Shown: positions 22,996 through 35,557 of the stretch, in pieces | Position numbering within the stretch: the stretch's first letter is position 1 | Layout: each line of letters opens with the position of its first letter | Assembly: GCF_023159225.1 (NCBI RefSeq) | Contig: NC_063167.1 | Span: 76,801,298 to 76,865,297, forward strand | From: Perognathus longimembris pacificus | Lineage: Eukaryota > Chordata > Mammalia > Rodentia > Heteromyidae | Length of the DNA: 64,000 nucleotides | Direction of reading: 5' to 3' | The notes under the pieces: model-generated | The model's database searches: none | The model's input: the letters and a program-made list of their open reading frames with translations, nothing else | What the model was told of the DNA's origin: nothing | Made by a program: the position numbers and the translations under genes

Positions 22996-23059
22996 AAAAA
23001 TTAAAAAGACAACCAACTATTTGGAAATAAGAATGCTTTCTATACGTTGCAATTTATTA

Positions 23060-23288
23060 ATTCTTTAGTCAGTCATGGAGCTTGAACTCAAAGCCTGGAC
23101 ACTGTCCTTGAGCACTTTTGCTTCAGTCTAGCACTCTACCACTTTGATCCACAGTGTCATTTCTTGTTTTCTGGTGGTTAATGGGAGGTAAGAGTCTCAT
23201 GGACTTCCTTGCATGGGCTGGCTTCAAACCACAATCATCAGATCTCAAGTGTCCTAGGATTACAGGCATGAGCCACTAGCACCAGACT
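23060..23288 (-). mobile_element. B1-Geo SINE
   Basis: Antisense from TTAGTCAGTCATGGAGCTTGAACTC to GGCATGAGCCACTAGCACCAGAC. Confidence 0.82.
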
Positions 23289-24034
23289 TACATGGCAATT
23301 TAAATCCAAATATTTAGTTTAGTCCTATACCTAAATACAAGATAATCTTTAAATGTCACAATGGCCTCACTAAAAATGTAATAAAGTTGAACTTATACTG
23401 AAAAGAAATTACAGATGTGAATATACTGAAATCTAATTAGCCTTAATACTGGTTATCTAGAAGAGTAAAACAATCCCAAGGTTTGCTTATCTAGTCCCAC
23501 TTTAATTTAGATTTATTATTTCACCCATTTGTGCCATTTATTTTCTACTTCATTCAGCTTATCAAGTGAAAACAGATCGGCCAGCTCCACACTTTGGTTC
23601 TCATGCACTAACACAATACTTCAGTGTTTATACTGCAAACACTTCATGGAAATACTTAAGTAAACAAATGAAAAAAATCATGTTTTCCTTGATTTAAAAA
23701 AAGAAAAACTGACAATAATTTTAAAGCTGGTCTTGTTAATTCAGTTTAAGCTCTCTAGGGAAAGCAATGAAAACAACCAAAAGAAAAAAAATCCAAACTT
23801 ATCACTAGGAAACTCCTAGTTTTTTGTTGTTCTAACTTTTGAATTCACAGGATGAAAGTGAATGCTGAGGAGCAGCAGCTTTCTTTACTCTGTGACTGGG
23901 AGCTATAAAAATAATACCTGGCATTTAAAGCACTTACTTTAAGAGCTTTACATATATAAACTCATTAATACACTGCCACGCATATTAATATATTACATAT
24001 TAATACATAGCCACATAGGTACACTGAACACTGA

Positions 24035-24345
24035 TTATATTCATCCATCCTTTCTCCATTCATCTGCCTCCCACTGAATGCCCCACCTCCCAAAAACACA
24101 GTTCTGCTTTCTGGCATTCATTTTGTTAACCTTTAAGTTAGTTACCTAAAGGAGTTACCCTATTGCAATCCTCCCCTGAATATATCACACCACAGTCAAT
24201 TTATTTGTGTATGAAAGCATATGATCCTGTATGTCTTTTCATATATGTTTATAATTTCTGCCTAACTTTCAGATATGCAAGTCTGACTTCACTTAGCATA
24301 ATTTTTTCAGGTTGAGTTATGTTTTATAAAATAAAAATATACTCT
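24035..24345 (-). mobile_element. Old L1 remnant (antisense)
   Basis: CTGACTTCACTTAGCATAATTTTTTCAGG is the reverse complement of the L1 ORF2-end motif; the preceding C/T-rich DNA fits the antisense 3' end. Confidence 0.55.
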
Positions 24346-25147
24346 TAAATTTGAAAGCATATTTAAAAATGTAACTAGTTTATCTAAAACTGGTAATAAA
24401 TCTGTATGCTTCTTCCTAACCTATTTAAAAACCACCATCACCTCTCCTCTATCAAAAAAAAAAGGAGAGGAAAGAAAAGGGGTAAAAACGTAAGAAAAAC
24501 AAGGCAACATAGTCATAATAGAACTTCCATTAAAATCCATTTAAAGTGTATGTATATATATATAATTGAAATATAGAGATTATAGTAATTATTAGACCAT
24601 TTCCCTTCAAACATATTTTATAACATCAGTCAACACTTCTAAGCACCAAACAGCAGAAAAAGTAGACACTGTGTACTATTCCATTTAACAAAATTGAAGA
24701 GAATTGCTAATTGAAGACGCTACTGCTTAGGAATGGGGAAATATGTAACAAAGACATACTTTAAAATTACTGTATAAGCTAGAAGAACATTTAAGATTCT
24801 GCTATTTGAAACTGGAAACACAATATTCCTTAAGGAACAACTATAAACCTGAACTTATACACTCCATGGTAATCTACAGTATCATCAACAAACACCAAGT
24901 GCGCATTCAAGTGAATATCTTCAATGTTTTAATATAAGATGACAAAATTATCCCTGTATTCATAATGAATCTAATAACATTGGCTAGAGAGCTAAAACTA
25001 GGAATTCCCCATCTGCTACTTGTGTAAGACCGAACCAAACTGAAACAAAAACCACTTGTCACAAAATCACTTGTCCTATCAAAGTAAGAATGGTGTGTTT
25101 TCACAATCTCAGGATCTTGCATTTATTTGTAAGTTAAAAAAAATTCC

Positions 25148-25400
25148 AACCAGGTATCAGTGGCTCATGCTTATAATCTTAGCCTATAATCTCAGGAGGC
25201 TGAGACCTGAGGATCACAGTTTGAAGCCATTCCAAGCAGGAAAGTCTGTGAGACTCTTATCTCAAATTAACCACCAAAAAGCTGAAGGGAGGAATAAGGT
25301 TCAAGTGATAAATCACCATCATGGAGTAAAAACACTCAGGAACAGCAGCCATGCCTTGAGTTTACACTTGGCAAAAAAAAAAAAAAAAAGAAAAAAAGAA
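25148..25400 (+). mobile_element. B1-Geo SINE
   Basis: Alu-like part CAGGTATCAGTGGCTCATGC, Geo part strongly decayed, then an A-rich tail of about 40 bases. Confidence 0.78.
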
Positions 25401-25813
25401 AAGAAAAAGGAAGAAAGACTTCATGCATGTATTAAAACTGTTGGATGCACAAAGCCCTTTGACAAACACTTCTTTTTTTCTAATCAGTTCCTCAATCACT
25501 ATTACAACATGAGCTTAACAGTCCTATTTGGGAAATTTATATTAACATCACATTTAAGATAGATATAAAATTCACACAAAAAAATAATAGAATGGGGTGG
25601 GTCACAGGAAGAAGGAATACTCTTTAAAATACATCTCACTCAGCTGTATTTAGCTAAGTACTGTACATCATTCAGAATAACATATAACCCCCAACATCAA
25701 TAAAATCTTGAATCACAAAATGATAAAATGGTAGCATGTGATATAAGTGCCACATTCTCATTCTTATTTTTCCCATCTCCTCTTTTCCTTTCCCCTTTTT
25801 GTTTCTTTCTTTT

Positions 25814-26158
25814 CCCATTCCTAGGGTCCCATTCCTAGGGTTTGAACTGAGGGCCTGGGCACTGTCCTTTAAGCATTTTTGCTCAAGGCTTATAGTTTAC
25901 CACATAAGCCACAACTTTACTTCTTGCTTTTTTTGTTGGGGGTGGGGGGACAATCAGTTGTGGGGCTTGAATTCTGGGCCTGGGTGCTGTCTCTGAGCTC
26001 TTCAGCTCAAGGCTAGAGCCACAGTCCCACTTCCGGTTTTCTGGTGGTTAACTGGAGATAAGTCTCATGGACTTTCCTGCTGGCTTTGACCCACAATCCT
26101 CAGATCTCAGTCTCCTGAGTAGCTAGGGGATTATACATGTGAAGCATTGGCATCTGGT
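25814..26158 (-). mobile_element. Two overlapping antisense Geo-type SINEs
   Basis: A Geo fragment (25845-25925) is followed by a T/G-rich join and a complete antisense B1-Geo (25950-26158). A 16-bp tandem duplication of TTCCCATTCCTAGGG type lies at 25814-25845. Confidence 0.7.
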
Positions 26159-26652
26159 TAGATGTTCACTTCTAGGTACAATTTTCTTAAATTTGCTTCA
26201 AGGAATAATGTTTTTTAGGGTTCTTTGAATACCACAGATATAAACATATTTGTAATTCATGAACTCATTTCAATAATAATAAAGGCCAATGTCTTTACCA
26301 GGACAGTTTGGCAGAAGTTGCTGAAATAACAGAATGTACTTATCTTTGATCTGTAATGGTAAGCTACAAGCCACATGTGCTACTGAGCATGTGAAAAGTA
26401 GCTACTGCAACTGAGGGGCTAAATTATTACTTTTAATTAACCTCATTGCTATCACTCACAGGGCAAGACTACATAGTTCCCACAGTACAGAATTAGCTAA
26501 TGAAACTGAGCAGTGTTTGCACAGAGTGATGTAAAGGAGCTGAAGGAGCATGGAAAAAAATATACACTTCTGCATTAACATCTAGGCTCCAAAGGAAGCC
26601 ATTAATTATCAACATTAAAAGACTAACAAAATTGTATGATCTTGATTATACA

Positions 26653-26698
26653 TACATATGTACACATGTGTATATGTGTGTGTATGTATGTATGTATA
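26653..26698. repeat. Mixed (TG)n/(TGTA)n microsatellite
   Basis: Alternating ATGTGTATATGTGTGTGTATGTATG sequence without a SINE to its left; an intronic simple repeat. Confidence 0.8.
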
Positions 26699-26815
26699 TC
26701 ATCCATGATAAGGAGTGAAGGTACCTGCCTTTGTAGGAGACCCATGATTAAACATTTTTATATGTAGAAGTACTCTATGTGAAAGTAAAAGGAAAAGTAC
26801 CACATATAATTTTAG

Positions 26816-27050
26816 ACGCTGAGTGTCCCTTATCAAAAATGGTATCCTTTATCCAAATGAGACCACAAATATTTCAGATTTTAGGTTTTTTTCACTTTGG
26901 GAATATTTTCATAAACTACCAGTTGAGCATCCCTAATCTGAAAATCTAAAATTCAAAATGTTTTGACATCTAAAACTTTTTGGTGGCCAAAGGGCTCAGA
27001 AAGGTTTGGATTTTGGAGTTTAGGATGAGGCATGTTCAACCTGCATATAA
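26816..27050. mobile_element. Tigger-like DNA transposon remnant (MITE size)
   Basis: The left end CGCTGAGTGTCCCTTATC and the right end GCATGTTCAACCTGC are inverted relatives of the GTTGAGTATCCCTTATCC terminal motif; inside is the repeated motif GTTGAGCATCCCTAATCTGAAAAT. Non-autonomous and ancient. Confidence 0.55.
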
Positions 27051-27939
27051 TTTCTACTATCTACTATGGAGACAAAGGAGACCATAGCCATAAATCAGTC
27101 ACAAGTCTATTAATCTCAGTCTAACCTCAACAGTATGATTAAACACTTACTTGAGGCAATAGTCACAACAATTTGTAGATCATGACCTCATTGCAGCTAA
27201 TGCAAACATAAAAACTGTATTCTGATTAGACAAGAAGGTGATTTAACTCTATAGCCATGTTAGTTATACTTAAGAGCAAATAGCTAATGCATGTGAATAA
27301 ATATATAACAAACGGTTAAAGACTGGGACCCTTCATAGTAAAGAGACAAAAGACTAAATATTGGGAAGGGCACTGAGAAATTACTTACAAGGCTCTTGCA
27401 TTCCACGAGAAAACCTGGCCACTGTTCACTGCTATGGTGGTCACTAGAGAGGTTCAAGGTTATTTCTCTATACCCAGGACCTTTTGTCCAGAGGAATATG
27501 TGCAATTTTGTCACCTGAAATAGTTGTGGCCTATTAAATATTTTATCTGCTTTTCTGAAGACTAAACTTCGGTGATCCTTGTAATAACTCTAAGTAAATA
27601 GGCAGTCTGATACTCTAAAGACATGTTCAAAATTAAATATGTGCATATTACTAAGCATTCTTTTCCAGTGGGTTTCTTTCACATGTTTATTCATACTTCC
27701 TTAAAGAAAACAAAACCAAAAGGTTTTACAACTCAAACAGTGTATTTTAAGACTTTGATAACAATGATCCAACACAAAGAAAACAAATTCTTGTCAAATT
27801 TCCAGTAGATTTTTGTTAGGGCATACATAGGTCCATTTAACTGTGACTTAAAAATCAAGTATTAAAATCAATTTGAAGCAATAAATGAAAATACTGTGGC
27901 CAAAAATACGAATCAAAATGGGTTTTGTTGGTTTTATTT

Positions 27940-28165
27940 TTTTTTTTAAGTGCTGGTCCTGGGACTTGGACTCCAGGCCTGGGTGCTGTTCCTAAGATTT
28001 CCCCCTCCACCCCCCCCCCCCCCCCCAAGGCTAGAGCTCTACTACTTGAGCTACAGCTCCACTTCTGGTTAATTGGAGATAAGAGTCTCACAAACATTCC
28101 TGTCTAGGTTGGCTTCAAACCTCAATCCTTAGTTCTCAGCATTCTGAGTACTGACTAATTACTGG
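27940..28165 (-). mobile_element. B1-Geo SINE with internal C run
   Basis: Antisense dimer (CTGGTCCTGGGACTTGGACTCC to AGCATTCTGAGTACTG). A poly-C stretch at 28001-28026 interrupts the Geo part; the Alu-like end is truncated. Confidence 0.78.
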
Positions 28166-28199
28166 CAAGAGCAACAAGTGCTTAACCGTCTATTTTAAA

Positions 28200-29460
28200 A
28201 AATCATTAAACAGACTTTTGATTATAAATGAGGTAGTCTAATCCTTAAATATTGGCTTTCTTATTAAAAATAATTTCCATAAAATTTTTAAAATTAAATT
28301 TCTATACATATCCTTTTATCTTGAGATAAACTCATTTTGTATTTTACACCTCCTTTTCTTTTTTCTTTCCTCACTTAGGACCAACTTCAATTCTCTTCCT
28401 TTCTAATAGTTGAATTACTGAATCAAGTCAAAACAAAAAAAAACTTTAAAGATGAGAAGTGGTCCAACTCATTTTAAACCATCTTCATTTTAAAAGATTA
28501 CTACTTAACATGAGAAATTTTTAAAAGATTATAAATATCTTAAGGAAAATAACAATAAACAAATTTGAACTAAAATATCTTATTAACTATATTATGTTAA
28601 TTATATTACTTAAAACAACTTAAATCGCTGTTAAATAGTGTCTTACCAGAAATTGAAGTAATTAGTTTTTCCATGAATTTATCATTTCAAATTTTATCTT
28701 AAAAAATTAACCAGAAATGAAAAAGACACCAAGAAGGATAAATTTTACTATATGTAAACTTAATTAAAAAAATTAACCCAGCTAACAAATCTTTATTACA
28801 AAATTTTTTATGTTCTTTAAATAAATGGCAGCTGTGTCATTTTAGTAACTTTGTTACCAATATAATAATGTCTTTAGGATATCTTTCACTAATAACAAGT
28901 TTATTGACATTTAATAAATCCACAAGTAGACTTCAAAATTAAACTACTAAAATTAATGGAATGTGAACAACTTCTTTTCTACAAATATTTACACAAGTTC
29001 ACAAGAACGTATGATTACTGTTTTCGGGACAAAAACGGAATTCAAGCTATTCTAATTTGTTTTCTTAACATAAATACTAAGCTTCAATACAAAAAAGTTC
29101 AACTTATTTAGAAATAAAATTTTAATTTAGTACAAGCACAAGAATGTGACTTTAGGTTCGATTTTATAAAACATGTATTAGTATAAATACTTAACATATA
29201 TGCAGAAATAGTTGCTGAAATCTGATACATGTCTATGAATTTCCAGGAGCCTCTTATAAAATACCACTGGAAATCTTCACTTTCTCTATCTAGATAAACA
29301 ATTATGAACTGCTATTTATTACAAAAGAATAGGAACTGCTTCTATTACTACTGACATCAAATTGAATATTAAAGAGACAGTGAAAGTTGAGAGACCTAAG
29401 TGTAAGAGTTGAAAGATCTAGGGATGTATATAGTCCTTTGCTTCAGAAGAATCGAGTTTC
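28200..29460. other. AT-rich intronic sequence without a recognisable element
   Basis: Very AT-rich, with many TTAA/AAATTT stretches, stops in every frame, no SINE, no exon signal. Confidence 0.6.
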
Positions 29461-29481
29461 ATGGTCCATTATCCATTTCTT

Positions 29482-29701
29482 ATTTCTTATTATTATTTTA
29501 TTTTTTTTGCCAGTCCTGGGCCTTGGACTCAGGGCCTGAGCCTTGTCCCTGGCTTGTTTTTGCTCAAGGCTAGCACTCTGCCACTTGAGCCACAGCGCCA
29601 CTTCTAGCCATTTTCTATGTATGTGGTGCTGGGGAACCAAACCCGGAGCTTCGTGTATACAAGGCAAGCACTCTTGCCACTAGGCCATATTCCCAGCCCT
29701 T
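29482..29701 (-). mobile_element. IDL-Geo SINE
   Basis: Antisense full-length dimer with T-rich tail; duplication CCATTATCCATTTCT at 29467-29481 and 29702-29716 marks the exact ends. It lies about 510 bp downstream of the first coding exon. Confidence 0.93.
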
Positions 29702-30209
29702 CCATTATCCATTTCTAATTAGGCAGAGAATCAATCTGGTGATTATCCCTTAACCTTAAGAAAAGGTTACAGGTCAGCAAAACAGTAGTAAGTTTGACTG
29801 TTTCAAAAAAGTTTCATGCAAATGCAATAATTTTAAATTTTGACAATATGGAAAACATGAATCTGCTTATTAAAAACCAACCAGTGTATTACCATTGGCA
29901 AGAAGGTTAGAACTTCATTGGTTCCAAATTGTCCCATGTAAAATGGACCTGCAAGAAGAGACTAATTGTTCTTTTTCACTGTCTTGCTTCCTCACACTAA
30001 ACAAAGCTTTTTATTGTGTATTGTACTATTATCTGATTAAAAAATGATTTACATTGTAAACATCAAACATTTGGGAGGGAAAAGTCATGAAATAACTAAA
30101 GCAGAATATCCTGTTCCTACCATAGTATACAAACTTATCTGTGGCTAAACTGCCAATTTAAAACTTAACAAACTATCCAGTAAGAATGCTAAGAAAAAAG
30201 TTGACAAAC

Positions 30210-30414
30210 CTGAAAGAATAGCTTCTTTCAAATATAGTAACATATGGGAGAACTTCCTGATATCATTCACCAACTCCTTGATGTAATCCGGATCAAAAAT
30301 GGAGTTGGAACTTACAGACTTGAGCCCCATTTCAGAAGGTGTAACATCAGTAGAGAGTTGGCCTGCTGCCCAAACACGCTTTTTCTTTGCTTTTTTCTGT
30401 TTGTGAGCAATCAT
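30210..30414 (-). CDS. ARHGAP29: ARHGAP29 first coding exon (residues 1-69)
   Basis: The exon opens with M-I-A-H-K-Q-K-K, the known ARHGAP29 start, followed by a lysine-rich stretch (residues 5-13) and a helical segment containing D-P-D-Y-I-K-E-L-V. The ATG has A at -3. The exon also carries 5' UTR upstream of the ATG: a strong acceptor (pyrimidine tract then AAAG) puts the exon border at about 30446, with a second usable AG at 30438/30439. The donor is TCAG|GTTTGT, so the codon is split after one base and completed by the next exon (Asp). The open frame beyond the donor is intron read-through and not protein. Confidence 0.95.
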
Positions 30415-30559
30415 CCTCTCACTAAACAGTCAGAAAAACTGAAATCCTTTGGGGGGAAGAAAGAGAAACACAAACACCAAATCAGCCAGGCAAACATACT
30501 AAGTTTTCACCAATAGCCCACAGCCCACCTCAGTCATCTATTTTTAAATTTTTTAACAA

Positions 30560-30755
30560 TAAATAAAATACCGCAAATTCTACTGCTTCCATTTAGGAAG
30601 CATCAGTAATCCTGACAATTTTGACACTCATTTCACAAGTGAGGAACGTGAGGTTTAGAGGTTGAAATTTTGTCTGTATTCTCAGATGATGAAGTGGGAA
30701 TTAACCCAAAATCAACCCTAACACCAAAATCTGTGCTCTTAAATAACTTCCTCTT
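30560..30755 (+). mobile_element. MIR SINE remnant
   Basis: CATTTCACAAGTGAGGAACGTGAGGTTTAGAGG...AACACCAAAATCTGTGCTC follows the MIR core order; located just upstream of the ARHGAP29 coding-exon acceptor. Confidence 0.55.
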
Positions 30756-30781
30756 AATTCTTGGGATACAGAATTTTCTTA

Positions 30782-30784
<3 letters not shown>

Positions 30785-30823
<39 letters not shown>

Positions 30824-31020
30824 TGTGTTTGCCAGACCTGGAGCTTGAACTCAGGGCCTGAGCATTGTTCCTGGCTTCCTTTTCCTCAAGGCCAGCATTC
30901 TACCATTTGAGCCACACAGCACCACTTCTGGCCTTTTCTGTATATGTGTGCTGAGGAATCGAACCCAGGGATTCATGTATGCGAGGCAAGCACTCTACCA
31001 CTAGACCATATTCCCAGCCT
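30785..31020 (-). mobile_element. IDL-Geo SINE with (GT)n tail
   Basis: Antisense dimer 30831-31020 whose tail is a (GT)n microsatellite at 30785-30828. Confidence 0.88.
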
Positions 31021-31330
31021 CTTATTCAATTTTTGAATATTGCTCTGATATTTCATATGACTGAATAAAAGGTCATATTTTGCCTCCAGACTATCACTTT
31101 CAAAAATAAGGAAGACAGGAGAAATGCTTCAAAATTCTCCTCTAACACCTATTGTATAACCTAAATAAACTGTTAATCATCTCTTCGCTTTTCTATGTTC
31201 ACTTACAAAGTGAGAAAAACATTGACAACACAAATTGAATGTGACAGAAGTATCCATTCAGCACATAAAACAAGTTCAGTTATGATAATTTAAAGATGCA
31301 TACACATGAGAACAAGAACACATGTCTTGT

Positions 31331-31374
31331 TTATCAAGGCTCATCAAAAACGTTATCAAGGCTCATCAAAAAAC
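31331..31374. repeat. 22-bp tandem duplication
   Basis: TTATCAAGGCTCATCAAAAA occurs at 31331 and again at 31353. Confidence 0.85.
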
Positions 31375-31484
31375 TAAGGATGTTCAATACTCTCCATGAA
31401 CAAATAAATATATGATTAAGATGTATGTAACATCTTAAGATGTCATTAAGATGTTATATAACAAATATGACAAGAAATGTACGC

Positions 31485-31555
31485 ACTACTTTATTATGTA
31501 ACTATACCCTCTCTGTACATCACCTTATCAATAAAATTTAATTTAAAAAAAGAAT
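31485..31555 (+). mobile_element. Truncated L1 3' end
   Basis: TATGTAACTATACCCTCTCTGTACATC, then AATAAAATTTAATTT and an A run; same 3' terminal motif as the L1 at 4.6 kb. Confidence 0.6.
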
Positions 31556-31796
31556 AAAATTTTTGGAGATTTTAGGATAATATAGTAAAAAGGTAATGTT
31601 TCAGCACAAGGGGTCACAAAATAAATATATTTTGTTAAAATTCTAATTCTGGTCCATTGGCCCTCAAGAAAGTTTTAAATTTGTTCCTTCTTCATCCTCC
31701 TCTTACTTTTCAAGAATTAAAAGTCTCAATTTAGTTTATGTTTCCTGAAATAAGAAAGGAAACAGCCAAAAGAATTAAATTAGATCAGCATTATCA

Positions 31797-31920
31797 CAGG
31801 TAATCCTAGCATTAGGTGGTAAAGCTTGAGAGTAAGACCAGTGTGGGGCTACATAGAGAAATCTAAGCCAGCCTGGGCCATGATGGCAAGAGAGACACTG
31901 TCTCAAAACAAAACAAAAAC
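31797..31920 (+). mobile_element. B1-like monomer, rearranged
   Basis: AGGTAATCCTAGCATTAGG...GCCAGCCTGGGCCATGATGGC...CTGTCTCAAAACAAAAC is a decayed 7SL-type unit with the usual ending. Confidence 0.6.
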
Positions 31921-32029
31921 AAATTTTTCAAATATTTTTATCTTGAAAGTGTTGTTATATCTTTATCGAACACAATTCCATAGATTTTTTTCCCTTCCTG
32001 ATTAGTTCTCTAATCTGTCTCTCCATTAC

Positions 32030-32935
32030 ATTAGTGAGTTACCACCATTTCTTGTCTGAGCTACTGCACTAATTCCCAGATGATCTCTCCCATTGATTCT
32101 TGTCCCATTACAAATATTTTGAGTGAATTTTTCTAACATAAATCTCATGATGTCATTGCTCTGCTCAAAACTCTCCCAGAGGACAAGTGAAAAGTTGACA
32201 CAATGAGGTCTACTTCCCACCTCCCTGTGCATTGTTATCTGGAGTCATATTCCTATCTCTCAGCACTCCTACCACACACACACCTCCTTTTCCTTCTTGC
32301 AACAGTTATTGTTAATCCACAGCATAAAAGAACTTTGCACCAGTACACATGTGAATACTTGTTCCTGTTGTTTGTAAAAATGCATTTGTGTTTTCTATGA
32401 CACAGACTCTGGCTAAGGATCGTTGTGATGTGTTTGGATTTTTTTTTAAATATCTTTATTGTAAAGGGGGGGTTACAGTTACATAGTAAGGTGATGAGTA
32501 CATTTCTTTTCTATTTTATTTCATTTGATATCTTAAAATGCAAGTTGCAACTCACTAACTTGACTTTATAGCTTAAAAAAAAAACAAACTATTTGACCTG
32601 GGGTCCTGTCTACATGTGGTTTTATCTGCTTGCAATATTCCTCTTCCTCCATTAAAGAGACCTCCTCTCTAGTATGACTTGCAGTCCCTCTTCACCACCA
32701 CCACCAAACTACAGCAGATTCTTCAGCAGGTGCTCCATACTAGAAAGTCAACAGTATCCTATACTTTCTATCATTGTATGTATCAAAGTTCAAATAGATG
32801 CTGCATGTCTTCCCATCTAGTCTACAACCTGGAGGAAATCAAGCCTGGGTCTGCTTGTTATCCATGTTTCTTTGCTCACAGCACAATGCTTAGCAAGTAA
32901 GGGAGCGCTTTCTCAAAACTGCAGGATGACTGAAT
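32030..32935 (+). mobile_element. L2 LINE 3' end, split by an L1 fragment
   Basis: ATGATGTCATTGCTCTGCTCAAAACTCTCCC and TATCTGCTTGCAATATTCCTCTTCC are ordered as in L2 3' ends. An antisense L1 3' end (about 32445-32575, with TTATTGTAAAGGGGGGGTTACAG) is inserted within it. Confidence 0.65.
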
Positions 32936-34650
32936 CTGCAGAAATGTGGACCAATAAGCTTAGAAGTTACATGTGATTTTTAAAGAAACAAAATAATTCT
33001 AGCTGGTTACAGCTTTTAAAGAGAAAATTCTAAAAATTCTCTAAAATATTCTGAAAAAGAAGCATTTGAAGCTAGATGAAGGAAGACAAGATTATAAAAA
33101 ACTGGAATCAAAGTTGCACTTCTATTATTATTATTACTCCTGATCAAACAGAGTATACCCTCAATTGTTTTTAAAACCTTTTAAATAAAGTTCCTTTATT
33201 CATTATCTTTTTGTTAATTTCAAGTTATTATTTCTGGGAATATAATTTCTACACTTAAGCTAGTTTCTAACTTTACATGGGTCATTTCTAAAAATGAATC
33301 TAGGGCAATATTTGAGAATTATTGTCTAAATCTCCCTTTTCACCAACAAAAATAAAACAATAAAACTCAACTGCTTTGTGTGCATAGCTCTTTTACAAAT
33401 CACTGATAAGAAATTAGACTAACAAACTTAATCACTTTTGCAGTTTGTGCTTTTCTGTTTACTTCTGGAAGCTTTTAAATTTAGTAAACTAGATAATTAG
33501 TGACTGTAATTAGTACAGATGGTTATAAAAATGAAAGAAAAACAACAGAAATTTGGAATCATTCATTTTAACAGCAAAACATGGTTACTCTAAGTAACTA
33601 TGTGTCAAACTAGTAATCCAAAATTGTAAAAACTGTTTACAAAGTGGTTGAACATTTTTAGACAACACACACGCACACCGAAAAAGGATTATATTCGAAC
33701 TCTAGAAAGCATTATATTTAATGTGTTAATTTTGTTAGTTTTTACTATTTTAACACTTAAAAATTTAAATGAAACATTACGAATGAAGAGATGTTTTGAA
33801 TAACAAATTTAAACCAAACGTTTATAATGATGATGGTAAAGTTTAGATGACAGACACTTTTCAAGCTCATATACACTACTTTCCCATGTACAGAAATGAA
33901 CATCCTCTAGTTAGTGGCAACATAAAATAAAGTTAATAACAGACTGCAACGGGCAATTTAATTAAATGCTAGTGCATGGAAAGTACTTAGTACAGTACTT
34001 AGCAAGAAGACTGTAAGACATTACTACCAGCAGTACTTTATTGTGGGAGATTGTTTTTCAACACACTTAAGTAATAAACAAGCTGTAGTTTCACACTGTA
34101 TCTACCAAAAGCCAGCCAGAATACAGCACTGGAAACAATCCCTGAGGCTTAACTGACTTCATGGAAACCTACGAGACTGCATCCAAGTGAAGTTTGAACT
34201 GTGCAAACAGATTTTTGAGCAAAATATTTGTGGACGCAAACATCCTAGGGGTTTTCCCAAAACTCAAGTATCCCACTGTGTCAATCAAATGTCCACTGTC
34301 CCAAGCACAAAAATCTCATAATGTACATTGTAATAAAAATGACTTTCATTTTAGGCACGGAGGTCTCTAACATATAAAGCTGCTGCAAAGACCTGTTCTT
34401 AGTATTTCCCATTTTACTATTTCTACTTGAGGAAATATTTTAGATATTTCAGAAATCTGCTTTTTCAGCACAACTTCTGACTTGTAAGAATCTATTTCAA
34501 GATACTGAAAAAAATCAGTAGTTAATTCTGAAGGTCTTTATATTTTTAATAAGCACTCCCCACAAAAGCTGAACAGGAACACGACAGAAAGTTATTATCA
34601 GTAATATGCAAACAATTTCTAAAGGAAGGCATGCACCACACATACACTTC
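32935..34650. other. AT-rich first intron sequence, no element recognised
   Basis: Apart from short A/T runs and a small CA stretch at 33665-33680, I see no SINE, exon or repeat here. Composition rises toward CpG island 1 at the right end. Confidence 0.55.
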
Positions 34651-35540
34651 ATTCCTAGGCAGTTTGGACGCAGCCTGCTTAAAAAATAGGAAGCTGCCCA
34701 GCCTCCCACGCTCCGGCATGTCTAGCATTCCTGCAGGCAGGGCTGGCCCGGGACTCGCCAGAGCTGTCCAGTGCCAAAGCGCACGTCCCCTTCCCCAGCC
34801 TGGCTTTAAACCGGCCGAGGAAAGGGACGGAGACCGGATCACCACACCCAGCGTCAGGGAAGGGGCGCCCAGCAACGCCTGGTTAAGGTAACTTCCCACT
34901 TCAGAAAAAGAATTGGGGCGAACTCTCTCTTAAGAGAAAAATATAAAAACAGATGCGACTTATCCGTCAATAAGTGTCCTTCAATCTACCCAACCAACAT
35001 AATTCTTTAAATTAAAACCATCAAATGTGTCCGAAGCATAACTGGGACAATCTACGGAGACCGAGGAAGGCTCCAGCGATCACCCCGAAGACGAATGGGG
35101 AAAAGGATTTCGGCTGGAATCCTAAAACACCTCGGTGCTGGCCGGTAGGAACGAGGACCCAAGAGGGTGGCGGAGCAAAGGCGCCCCGGTTCACGTCCTG
35201 CTGTGGTCGGCACTACACTGGTCGGGCTTGTCCTCAGTTTTCCCGAGTGGAGTATTTGCGGACCCGTCCTGGGAACTGCAAGCCGCACTAGCGAGCGGCC
35301 AGGCGAGAAGCTCCCACCCGGCGTGGGCTCCTGTGCCCCGAGCTCACTCCGGTAGTGCTCCGGTCGCGGCTTGTGCCCGAGGGGACCCTCACCGAGGCGC
35401 ACCAGCCTCCATCCCCGGTCCTGCCCGCTCCAGCCTCCACTCGAGGCCCGCGCCGGGGCCGCGGCGACCCTGGAGTGCAGCTTGCCAGCCACCGCCGGGG
35501 CAACCCTGATCCCGGCCCAGCGGGAGCCGCAGGCTCTCAC

Positions 35541-35557
35541 TCACCGCAGGGCTCCAT
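35541..35557 (-). other. Upstream ATG (uORF start) in first exon copy 1
   Basis: The minus strand reads ATGGAGCCCTGCG up to the splice donor (ATG at 35557-35555). Joined to the coding exon at 30446 this gives M-E-P-C-G-F-Q-F-F then a stop, a 9-codon upstream ORF ending about 20 nt before the ARHGAP29 ATG. Using the alternative acceptor at 30438 it would also stop before the main ATG. Such short uORFs usually lower translation of the main frame; that role is inferred. Confidence 0.5.

Noticed and set aside
30438..30446. Choice of acceptor for the first coding exon
   Set aside because: The AG at 30439-30440 is possible, but the pyrimidine tract points to the AG at 30447-30448; the alternative is kept only as a note.
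35052..35540. 162-codon minus-strand frame and other long frames in CpG island 1
   Set aside because: GC-rich DNA has few stop codons; frames overlap on both strands and have biased Arg/Pro/Gly/Ala composition.
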